Assembly (NCBI RefSeq): GCF_037126465.1
Contig: NC_088201.1
Coordinates: 229,344,016 to 229,408,015, forward strand
Direction of reading: 5' to 3'
DNA: 64,000 bases
Source of the DNA: Ornithodoros turicata
Lineage: Eukaryota; Arthropoda; Arachnida; Ixodida; Argasidae
This document shows positions 1-9,206 of the stretch, piece by piece. Within the stretch, counting starts at the first letter, position 1. The number at the start of each line of letters is the position of its first letter. The notes below the pieces were generated by a model. It saw only the letters and a program-made list of their open reading frames with translations, had not been told where the DNA came from and made no database searches. The position numbers and the translations under genes were made by a program.

Positions 1-202
1 GGACTCCATATTTCTATAAAAATATGAGGTTCGCTTGGCGATTTTCAATGTTCAATAAAAAAAAATAAACTTCCCGCAATTGAAAATTTTCCAAAGTGTT
101 CCTCAATGGTGGCAAAAGTTTCCAGAAGGCAATTGCCGAAAGTCCCGCAATCCTCCGGCAAGTACGTCGCCGGTTAGCATTTTTTATGCGTGAAAAACCC
201 TG
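1..202. mobile_element. End of a TA-flanked MITE, incomplete
   Basis: The sequence ends gtgaaaaaccctg immediately before TATA. In reverse this is the CAGGGTTTTTCAC type of terminus that resembles the other CAGGGTG termini here. The other end would lie outside the window. The 73-codon ORF across it has no recognisable product. Confidence 0.3.
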
Positions 203-429
203 TATATTGAAAGGAGCATATTGCGAATGGCGCGATGTTAATGGACGATTTTACGAGCACGTTTACGAGCACGTTGTGCTGGCGTACTCTGCAATTTTAA
301 TCACACCATCCTCGTAACATAAGGCGCACGAACGAACGCGAGATAAATTCTTACTGCCAATCACATTTCGGAGAGCAGCGAATGTCACTCTAGTCACGGA
401 CGATATCGAACCGCGCAATTATCATCAGA
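203..429. other. Intergenic, nothing recognised
   Basis: Between the MITE end and the LINE 3' tail I see no gene, repeat or signal. Confidence 0.4.
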
Positions 430-539
430 AACAACAACAACAACTTTATTTTCAGAAGGAGAGTGGGGAGGTTCATCGCCAGAGGCGAGACTCTACCCCA
501 TTGCTGGTGGGGATGTGGGGTATGAAACGCTGAGCCCCT

Positions 540-2241
540 TCACAATAACGATCGGAGTCCGATGGTGTCCAGAAATGTCAAAAGGGCTTTGAGCGCAGAG
601 CGTCGCTGGGCTGGATTGGGCCAGGGACCAAGAAATTTCGAGAGGGAGAAGGGGCGAGGGTCCAGCTGACGAAGAGACTCGGAGAGTGCGGTTCGGGAAG
701 GATGGTAGTGAGGGCAATGAAGAAGAGTATGCTCCAGATCCTCAAGAGCACCACAGTGGCAGCAGGTGGGAGAGTCAACTTGTAACAAGCGGTAACGCCA
801 CTGAGCTGTAAAGGCCACATCGAGGCGCATTCGGTGGATTAAGGCAGCATCTTGACGAGAGGTGTTTCGTGGCATGCGGAAAGCGAGCGTTGGATCAACT
901 CTGCTCAACATAGAGGGGGGGGGGGATGTCGGTTGTCCATTGGCGGGAAGCCAGGGGTGTCACGAGGCGTCGCAGAATGGAAAGGCGCTCTCCTGTGAGC
1001 AGAACAATACTGGTCCGTTTCCGATACGAGAGTGCTGTTTCTGCGGCGCCGTCGGCCTGTTCATTTCCCACGACACCACAATGGACTGGAACCCACTGGA
1101 GAACTAGACTGTGGCCTGCTGCGCAGACAGTTTGGTAAGCCATTAACACATCTGTGACCAGGGGTGCGGATGGACCTCGTATGCCGGAATTTTCAATAGC
1201 TTGAAGTGCAGATTTGGAGTCTGTGAAGACTGCCCATTCCCGCGGGGTAAAGTCAGCGATGTGTTGTAGAAAGAAGAGGTTGGCATAGCGTTCCGCAGCT
1301 GCTGAGGAGGTTGGATGTGAAAGGCGTCGTCCTTGCACTACGCCTTCGGATGGTATGACGAATGCTGAGACGGACTTGTTGTTTCGGGATGCGCCATCTG
1401 TATATGCTGCCGTGAACGTAGAAAACTTCTCGTCTACCAGAGCATGAAAATGGGCTCGAAGGACTTGAGGGGGAACATGATCTTTTCTTTCCAGACGGCT
1501 CGGAAGGCTTGCGAAAGTCGGCGGTACCGGCAGAGACCAGGGGGCGTGCGGCGGTATAATGTCCTTAGCTATGAAGCCAGTGAGAGTCTGGCATGTCCTC
1601 TGCGCTACTTGATAGAAGTCGCTTTCAGGGCGGTATCGAATTTTCCTGGGGAGCGGGTGACGGGGAATGTGAGCTCGCAAACGTAGGAAATGCCGAGCCG
1701 TTTCACGTTCGCGTAGAACCTCAACCGGTAGTTCACCAGATTCAGCCAGGACTTGCCGTGTTCCAGCCATTCTTGGTACTCCGAGGCAGCGACGAAGGCT
1801 TCGAGCAAACAAAGACCGAAGGGTATTTAATGATGTTGTTGATATCCTGTGCAGGATAGGAAGGCTGTAAAGCACAGTCGCCCTCACCAACGCCGCGTGA
1901 ACTGCGACCAGGGAACGCTGATCAGAGCCCCATCCTGAGCCAGAAAGATGTTGAATTGCGGGGAGCCATCGCTGCACTTTAGTTTCAAGATGTTTAATGT
2001 GTCGAGCCCAGCGCAAGTCCGAGTCGATTACCACGCCAAGGAAGCGGTGCAAGCGGTCCGGCTCAAGCTGCTTGGCACCAACCCAAACAGGGAAATTGGT
2101 CACAGCTTTGCGCGTGAAGGGGAGCTCGACGCACATTTCGGGGGAAAGGTCCATCCCAATGTGCGTGAGGTACGTGTGTACATTATTTAAAGCGAGCTGC
2201 AGGCACGCTGTATGGCTGGGCGTGATTTTCCTAGTGTCCAA
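540..2241 (-). pseudogene. LINE copy A thumb, RNase H and C-terminal zinc knuckle
   Basis: The ORF 2241-895 (448 codons) holds the RT thumb ('[15 protein letters not shown]') and a type I RNase H. The acidic residues are visible in 'YTDGAS', 'FTDSKSAL' and 'GNEQAD'. The ORF 911-540 continues in another frame with the cysteine-histidine cluster typical of R1/I-group C-termini. The frames switch near 905, at a G run in 913-923 that is a likely indel site. Confidence 0.8.
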
Positions 2242-3575
2242 AGGGCGACGTCATCGGCATACACGGAAAAGGACACTTTGCGAGGAATTAGTAGGCCGGC
2301 CATCACCACGTTAAAGAGTGTCGGACTCAGAATACTTCCTTGGGGGACTCCTTGAGGAACAGGATGCTGGGGGCTTTTGCCTTGGGACGTACGGACAGCG
2401 ACAGTTCGGTCCGTAAGGAAGCCTTGGAGCCAGATGAAGAGGCGACCGGATACCCCAAACGAGCGCAAGGCGTGCAGCACACAAATGTGCGAGACGGTAT
2501 CATATGCGGGATTGATGTCGAAGAAAACCGATCGGACGATCCGCCAATGGGCACGAGCATCTTGAGCTGTAGAGACTAGGTCGAGAACTGCATCCATGGA
2601 GCTTCGGTGGCGACGAAATCCACCCATTTCTTGAGGAAACGCACGTTGTTTTTCGAGCTACCAGTCGAGGCGGTGCAAAACCATTTTCTCCATCAGTTTT
2701 CCCATCCAGCTTGTCAGGCTCACAGGGCGAAAGGAGGATAGGGCATTTGGGGGCTTTCCTGGTTTCAGGATGGGAACAACCAATGCCTCCTTCCAGGAAG
2801 GTGGTAATGATCCTTGTTGCCAAGACGTATTATACACATGAAGAAGAGCTTGGAGTGACCGTCCGTCAAGGTTTCGCAGAGCGGCATAGGTGACCTTATC
2901 GGGTCCCGGGGACGAGCCGGCGTTCACAAGCTTCAACGCTGCCTTTAGCTCGATTAATGTGAAGTCGCGGTCCATAACTTCCAGTGGACGGGGCCAGTCT
3001 TGGTGGAGTTCAGCCGTCGAACTGTGGACAAAACTGCGGTGTAACGGTTTCGTCGAGGCAGCCGCCGGTGTCGTTAGTACCACACAGAAGTCTGTCGCCA
3101 GCGTGTTTTCGTCTACACCCTTAACGATAGCCAAGACCGCGAGAGGATTCTTTTGAGGGGGCGCCTCCTTGAGAGATCGGATTGTCCGCCAGATCTTCGT
3201 GGCCGGGTGAAACGGTGAAGGATTGTGACAAAACTTACACCAACTCTTCCTGTCCTCTTTCTTAATTTCTCGTGTTACTCTAGCTTTCATCCGGCAGTAT
3301 TCCACAGTATCTGTAAGTTGCCCTGTACGACGTGCCGTTCTTTCTGCTCGGCGACGTAATGTCCTAAGGTGGTTAATTGCTGGAGAATGACCGACATGTC
3401 CTGTTACCCTTTTAGACATGACCGCCGCGTCCTGAATACCGCGGGTAATTGCTTGTGAGAGGCAGCATGTTGGAATCGTACAGGTCGGAAAAGGCAGCCC
3501 TCCTCCGCGCACGGTGGTCAGATAACGCCGCGGGGATGGTGGTGGGGATAAACTGGAACAGGCCCCAGCCGACAC
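2187..3575 (-). pseudogene. LINE copy A reverse transcriptase region
   Basis: Two overlapping minus-strand ORFs (3575-2658 and 2627-2187) together cover the RT domain of copy A. The first holds the linker and fingers, ending in the 'HRLDW' helix. The second holds the palm with 'YADDVALWT'. A frameshift near 2640 separates them. The F/A-D-D triad is intact, but the element has no endonuclease and cannot be autonomous. Confidence 0.8.
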
Positions 3576-3631
3576 TGTATCACTTACATGGAGCTTTGGG
3601 GTTTACATGAGTTAATAAGGACGGCCGGGAC

Positions 3632-4543
3632 TTATACCCCTGTCAGACGTACTAATTTAGTGTCACTTTCAGCGAGTACACTTGCAGTAAGTGTCATTCT
3701 TTCGGAGTCACACGGCATCTTTTAGTGACACTAAATGCAAAGTACACTTACGATGAAGTGAGTTCGCCAAACTCACTTCACTTTGCCTGCGACAATCAAG
3801 TACGTAGCCTCCACGGCAGGGATTGCGTAACAAAAAGCTTATTTTTGGAAAAGGAAAGAAACAACCCAATCGGAATTTATTTTTGGACAAATTTGTTAAG
3901 ACAGCGCTGATTTGCATAAGAAAGACGTAAGGAGTTTTGGCGTGATTTACCGGTACTCTCGTTCACAGACTGCCCAGTAGATTTCGTAATCCACTTCACG
4001 GCAGCCATATTTGTTGACATTGCACGGTGGTTAAGTGTTACCGGCGAAATCGCGAAATACTCGCAGTGAAGCACTGAATAATGGAAGACAAAAAAGACAG
4101 GGCATCGTGGTCTGAGATAGAAACCTATGCTATCAGAACATGGGAGGACCAAGCGAAACGCGAAAGTGTATGCTGACATCGCGGGCCAGTTGCACGCGCA
4201 AGACATAGTAAAGACCACCAAAGAGGTGAAGAAGAAGATTGAACATTTGTCAAATAAATGTTGTGTTGGTTCGCAACAATTATATTTATGACGTTCAATC
4301 GACTTCAACTGCGAAGAAAATCTTTATGAAATGTCTCTGGACGTAAGAAAAATGATTTTACCTAGAAAGTATGGCGCATTCCCCGATGTTAGGTAGAAGT
4401 TCACGCTCGCCCATCGTCATCACCATGACTGCTTAGTGACACTTACTTATGCCGTGTAGCAGGAGCGTAGTGAAAGTGACATTACAAGACGGAGTGCACT
4501 TCAAATAAGTGACACTAAATTAGTACGTCTGATAGGGGTATAA
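3632..4543. mobile_element. PIF/Harbinger-like DNA element with decayed Myb/SANT ORF
   Basis: Terminal inverted repeats of about 36 nt begin TTATACCCCTGTCAGACG (3632) and end CGTCTGATAGGGGTATAA (4543). An internal plus-strand segment from 4081 reads 'DRASWSEIETYAIRTWED' and, after a frameshift, 'KVYADIAGQLHAQDIVKTT' and 'KKKIEHLSNK', a Myb/SANT-like domain of the type found in Harbinger accessory proteins. No DDE transposase is present, so it is non-autonomous. I could not define a clean 3-bp duplication. Confidence 0.55.
4081..4290 (+). pseudogene. Myb/SANT-like domain remnant
   Basis: ATG at 4081 opens MEDKKDRASWSEIETYAIRT, the first helix of a Myb/SANT-like domain with the conserved W and ET. 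A shift near 4150 moves the rest (VYADIAGQL, TTKEVKKKIEHL) to another frame. In family members the domain binds transposon ends; here it is dead. Confidence 0.45.
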
Positions 4544-4732
4544 GAATGCGGCCCATACAGCGCTCTAGTCGTGGGTGCTCACGCGTTAGGAGGATGACAC
4601 GTATGAAGAAAAGTGCATATGCATCGCCCCTTCTCCCAGCCGATCGCACGGAGCGTGCTCAAACGGATTCGGAGAACTCTTACATTTGGACAGTAGACAT
4701 CTCGAATGGCCCTATCTGTTGAACGCTTCATG
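4544..4732. other. Intergenic, nothing recognised
   Basis: There is no ORF of note and no repeat between the Harbinger-like element and the SINE duplication. Confidence 0.4.
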
Positions 4733-5050
4733 TCATCTATTGCTTTTGCTTTTTTTGTTGCGTGTTAGCGCCGCGGAGCAACCGTGGCTATCAGCGGCGT
4801 ACAGATGTGGGCAGACTGAGTGAGGACAGCAGGACGGAGTGGGTGGCTGGGGGATTAGTGTGCGTCCTGGGCCGACTTCAGGAGGAACAGTGCCGACATT
4901 CGTCTAGAAACTCTTCGGAAGACCCAGGGAAAACCTGAGACAGCACAGCCGGTGGTAGGATTCGAACCCACCACCTCCCAGTCTTCAGCGCGGCCTTGGA
5001 ACGAGCGGACGCCTTAACCCACTCGGTTCATGCCGCTGGTTCATCTATTG
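4733..5050. repeat. Target-site duplication of the SINE
   Basis: The direct repeat TCATCTATTG at 4733-4742 and 5041-5050 brackets the SINE, showing insertion by target-primed reverse transcription. Confidence 0.7.
4743..5040 (-). mobile_element. tRNA-derived SINE with 10-bp target duplication
   Basis: Reading the minus strand from 5040, the head has an A box around GAACCGAGTGGGTTAAGG and a B box GTGGGTTCGAATCCTACC, the internal pol III promoter of tRNA genes. The body is unrelated, and the tail is A-rich (CAACAAAAAAAGCAAAAG). TCATCTATTG occurs at 4733-4742 and again at 5041-5050, directly flanking the element. This resembles tick tRNA-SINEs such as Ruka in design; family identity is not proven. 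Confidence 0.75.
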
Positions 5051-5170
5051 TGTTAACGCTCAATGATTTTTGCGCTTGTACTGGACCCTCCCAGTTCTAC
5101 AGGACAGAAGGCTGTAAAAGTTTTCTGCGAGAACATTGTTCTGTGTACCGGTACAGCGGTGACTGTACTG

Positions 5171-5810
5171 TCAGGGACACTTCTAACTTTCTACTCGTTT
5201 CCGTGGTCTCGCTCCGATAAGCGCCACGCTGCAGGCAAGGTGGGAAACAAAAAGTGGACTTGTCCGGGGGTGGCCGGGTGCCGGAGAGGTATCGCATTGC
5301 CGCACGAAGGTGTTGGAAAGAATGTGTAAAAATAATAAAGAAAAAACGTAACAAAAGGAAAGCAGACGGTGTGAGAGGGAATTATATATCACTACCTTAA
5401 TCTGTTGTCACGCGCCGTGCCCTGTTTTGTAAAGAGCAAGAAGATCGCGCTTTGTTATCGCGTCTGCTTTCCCTTCCCAAGCAGCACAATGCACTGAAAG
5501 TCGAGTGCAATAGGGGTGGAGGAGTAGGTGGAAGACCTTGAACAGATTGTTGAAACTAAGGAACATTCATAAGACACACACCGTCCACCCCTATTGCACT
5601 CGACTTTCAGTACACTGTGCTGCCTGGGTTGTTACGTTTTTCTTTGTTTTTTACTCAGTCCTTCCAACGCCTTCGTGCGGTAATGCGATACCTTGTCGGC
5701 ACCCGGCCACTCCCGGACGAGTCCACTTTTTGTTTGCGAGCTTGGCCGCTAGCATGGCGCTTATCAAAGGGAGGTCACGGAAACGAGTAGAAAGTTAGAA
5801 GTGTCCCTGA
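5171..5810. mobile_element. 640-bp fold-back element
   Basis: The ends are exact inverses (TCAGGGACACTTCTAACTTT at 5171; its complement ends at 5810). About 185 nt of left arm (5171-5355) pairs imperfectly with 5630-5810. An inner inverted pair lies near 5497-5522 and 5583-5608. The left arm has an extra insert of about 130 nt (5356-5485). It has no coding capacity and is a MITE or fold-back of unknown superfamily. Confidence 0.65.
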
Positions 5811-5964
5811 GAGTGCCTCGAGCAATTTGTGCGATGTGCATGGAGGCACAGGCATACTTTTGTGGCAACCTGCAGAAAATGTGCAGGTCGACGATCTAAT
5901 GTGTCAATAGGTAATGGGACAGATCGTCCTATATGTTCGTGTCCTTTTTCTTTAGTTCTCTCAG

Positions 5965-6083
5965 ACGACTTCAAACTGCATCTCGGACAGCTCGTAAGGT
6001 TCCTTGTGTCTCCGGAAAAGTTGGTGCCGAAAACCATAAACGGTGCTCTCATCAAATGCCATGAGTTCGTTCGTATATTTCAG
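5965..6083 (+). CDS. GBP-like gene, exon at end of G domain
   Basis: Reads [20 protein letters not shown] and on to a C-H-E-F-V-R-I-F-Q end, matching the atlastin stretch that ends the G domain (consensus pattern LV..LL.PE.LV.K.ING..V.C..L). The acceptor could be CAG at 5962-5964 or TTTAG at 5951-5955; both leave the same phase (one base of the first codon in the previous exon). The donor is CAG/gtgatg at 6083/6084. The preceding G-domain exons are not found in 1-5964. Confidence 0.7.
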
Positions 6084-7385
6084 GTGATGTATCTCCTCTC
6101 ACTCTATTGTTGTCCGTTGTTCAATTATTTAGCATACTTCTCCCTCAAAGATAAGCCGTAGAACATGGTGCAACACACAGGACACTACAGCATCGTAATA
6201 ACGCACACTATAATAAGAATTCAGCTCAAGTGATATTCGACAGTCAGTAAAAGAGGACACACCTGTCACATTCGTCGGACAGAAGGTGTTGTCTTACTGT
6301 CCAGATATCAACATTGTCGTGAACGCGCACGTGGTGCAATTTTATTTCTGCGTGTTCGGATGTTTACTCCTACAAAACGAATACACAGGACTGGAAACCC
6401 TAACCGTGGTAGCTGTGACTACATTTGTGTTTGTTTTTGTGGTGTTGTAAGTGGTAAAGCATACCAATAATCGAACCAATCAATAAACAGTGGAGGAAAC
6501 CAAATGAAGCCGGGTCACGTGCATACATACCAGTATACACCTGCCAACGAAAATGTAGGACCTTATTGCGATTTGTTGGCCCGCTGCAGCATGGTAAATA
6601 CGGGAAATGCATGTGTGTCAATGGGACGCACAGTCAGACCAGGTCCCTTTTTCTCCGTTTGGGATTTTTCGAGTTATCCCCTTACTGGATACAGAGGTTC
6701 AATAGTAAGCCGCCGAAACTGTTTCTCCAAGATTCTGTATGAATCCATGTTGAAGGTGTGGTAGACTAGTTACTTGACCTTGGTCACCATCGATTCCAAC
6801 ATATTGTGTCAGTTTATTATTGGCTACCATGGTGCCACTAGGTGATTAGGTCGTACCTGATCTTAACCTAAAGTAATATTGTTTCAGATCTACTTCGCCG
6901 TTTTTGAAGAAGGGAAGCTGCAAGAACCCCAGTCTCTGTTCAATGTAAGTAATGTTGAATACGTCAACCGCTTACAGGAACCGTAAGCTGAATGACAAAA
7001 CTGTAGAAACCGTACGAAGGGTATTTCTTCAGGGTCGAGAGCCGCCGCTATTTGGAACAGAGACAGCTGTTCTTCTGGGCACCGTCCTCATCATTGGCGT
7101 GGTATTTAAAGGGTTAGGTATGACGTGTTAAAGGTTCATGCGAATTGTGGGTCAACAACCCGGAGGGAAGAAAGGTGCCTTACAGGCCATTACGGCCGGA
7201 GCGAATGGCCGCTTTGATAGAGTGTGGAGGGGATTATGTGAACGGAGTGACCTAGGCTCCAGACCGGTTACACAAATGGGAGGTTCACGAACAAGGGGAC
7301 GAGACGGAACAGCATGCAGGAATTGCCACAGTTCCGGAAGAGAAGGAGGTTAGTGGTTACGTGGGGAGATATCCAGAGCAAGGAA

Positions 7386-7417
<32 letters not shown>

Positions 7418-7443
7418 CTTTCCTTGCTCTGGATATCTCCCCA

Positions 7444-7496
<53 letters not shown>

Positions 7497-9159
7497 CAGG
7501 GTGTCCCAGAAAACGTGTCATTGAATTATAATTAAAAAAAACTACGCCACCTAAAATCATGTGGTCAACGGCATTTGTTCCTACTAGGTTTTTGCCACCT
7601 CCTGATGTGAATGTCGTGTAACGTAAGTTTAGCTATGTAAATTTTTGCGAACTGAAGTCCGAAATTTGCGATGTAAAGGTCACTTTTTACCCCATAAATG
7701 TGAAGAGCGTGTCAAATTTTTTCAAATTAATGATAATTGACAGGGATATTCAGGGGCTATCCCATCAGAAAAAATAGCTGAACATCATGCTCTACGGAGC
7801 TAGCGCGCGAGAAGTTTTTCAGCGCAATCCTTGTCAGTCGGACGAAAGGAGGTCGGAAACCCAGCCCACACCTGCAACGCAGAAAGAGATAACACAGTTA
7901 TGGCTTATCGCGTCCGACTTTCGCTGAGATCGCACTTTCCCATTTCCCAATTTCAGGAACTGTCACTTTTTCTACTATCGCTCGTTCGGCTGGGTTTGGA
8001 ACCTCCTTTCGTCGGACTGAGAGCGATTGCGCTCAAAAAGTCGTCGCGCGTTATGGTTCTGTGCTGCGAAAAGCATGATGCTCGGCTATTTTTTTCCGAT
8101 GAGATAGCTCGTAAATATCACTGCCAATTATCATGAACTTGAGTGAATTCGGCACGCTCTTCATATTGGCGGGGTAAAAAAGTGACCTTTATCTGGCAAA
8201 TTTCCAGGTTCAGTTCGCGAATATTTACATAATTAAACTTACGATACATGACATTCACCCAGGAGTCTGTAAAAACCTAGTAAGAACAAATGCCGTTGAC
8301 CGCGTGATTCTAGGTGGCGTAGTTTTTTTAATTATAATTCAATGACACGTTTTCTGGGACACCCTGTATATATATATATATATATATATATAATGTGTAA
8401 CCACCTACGCATCTTTTGTCCTGTCGAAGACAGTGCCACTGTCGAAACGTCGACCTCTTGCCCATTTTAGTTCTTAACGTCTCCCTATGTAATAAACTAG
8501 TGTTTGTAACTTCCCAAAAATCTGTTTCCGTGTCTTTTTCTGCAACTTCTGTAAAACGTCGTGGCCGTTTGATAATCCTTTTACCTCAACCTATATATAT
8601 ATTTATGTATAATGGAGGAAAAAAAGCCATTAAAGAAGCAAGTAAATAACGCTAGATGTGTTTGAAATTCAAAATTACAGATTAAGATGGCTTTTATGGC
8701 TGCACGCAGAGATACAGATAATCATGGAACGATGCGACAGTACCAGAGGACACGTGTTTCGCCGTGTTTGCGGCTCGTCAGCTCTGGGTAGCTGCCCATC
8801 GTTCGGAAATGGAAAACCAGGGGTCGCTCAGCGAGCGATATGCACCTGGGAGGGTGACTGAGCACTCCTCAATGCCACAGTGCAAGCCAGTGAATTATAA
8901 TGAGGGGGAAAAAGCGATTAAATAAACAAGTAAATGACACTAGACGTGTTTGAAATTAAAAAATACAGATTAAGATGGCTTCTATGGCTGCACGCAGAGA
9001 AACAGATACTCCTGGAACGATGCGACAGCACCAGAGGACACGTGTTTCGCCGTGTTTGCGGCTCGTCAGCTCTGGGTAGCTGCGCATCGTTCGGAATTGG
9101 AAAACCAGGTGTCGCTCAGCGAGCGATATACACCTGGGATGGTGACTGAGCACTCCTCA

Positions 9160-9206
<47 letters not shown>

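Larger units (their letters stand above)
430..3600 (-). mobile_element. RNase H-encoding LINE (R1/I-like), 5'-truncated copy A
   Basis: On the minus strand, in order: a linker upstream of RT; RT palm with 'SFRPVSLTSWMGKLMEKMV' (about 2700); RT with 'PQGSILSPTLF' and the catalytic 'YADD' (about 2260); thumb; RNase H with 'YTDGAS', 'FTDSKSALQAI' and 'GNEQADGAAE' (about 1060-1410); and a C-terminal CCHC-like 'CCHCGALEDLEHTLLHCPHY' (about 720-770). The apurinic endonuclease and ORF1 are missing, so the copy is truncated near 3600. At least three frameshifts break ORF2 (segments 3575-2658, 2627-2187, 2241-895, 911-540). The 3' end carries AATAAA and a (TTG)n tail, seen on the plus strand as CAA repeats at 430-443. 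The clade call is by domain order only. Confidence 0.85.

Noticed and set aside
7268..7560. ORFs made of alternating I and Y
   Set aside because: They are translations of (AT)n microsatellites.
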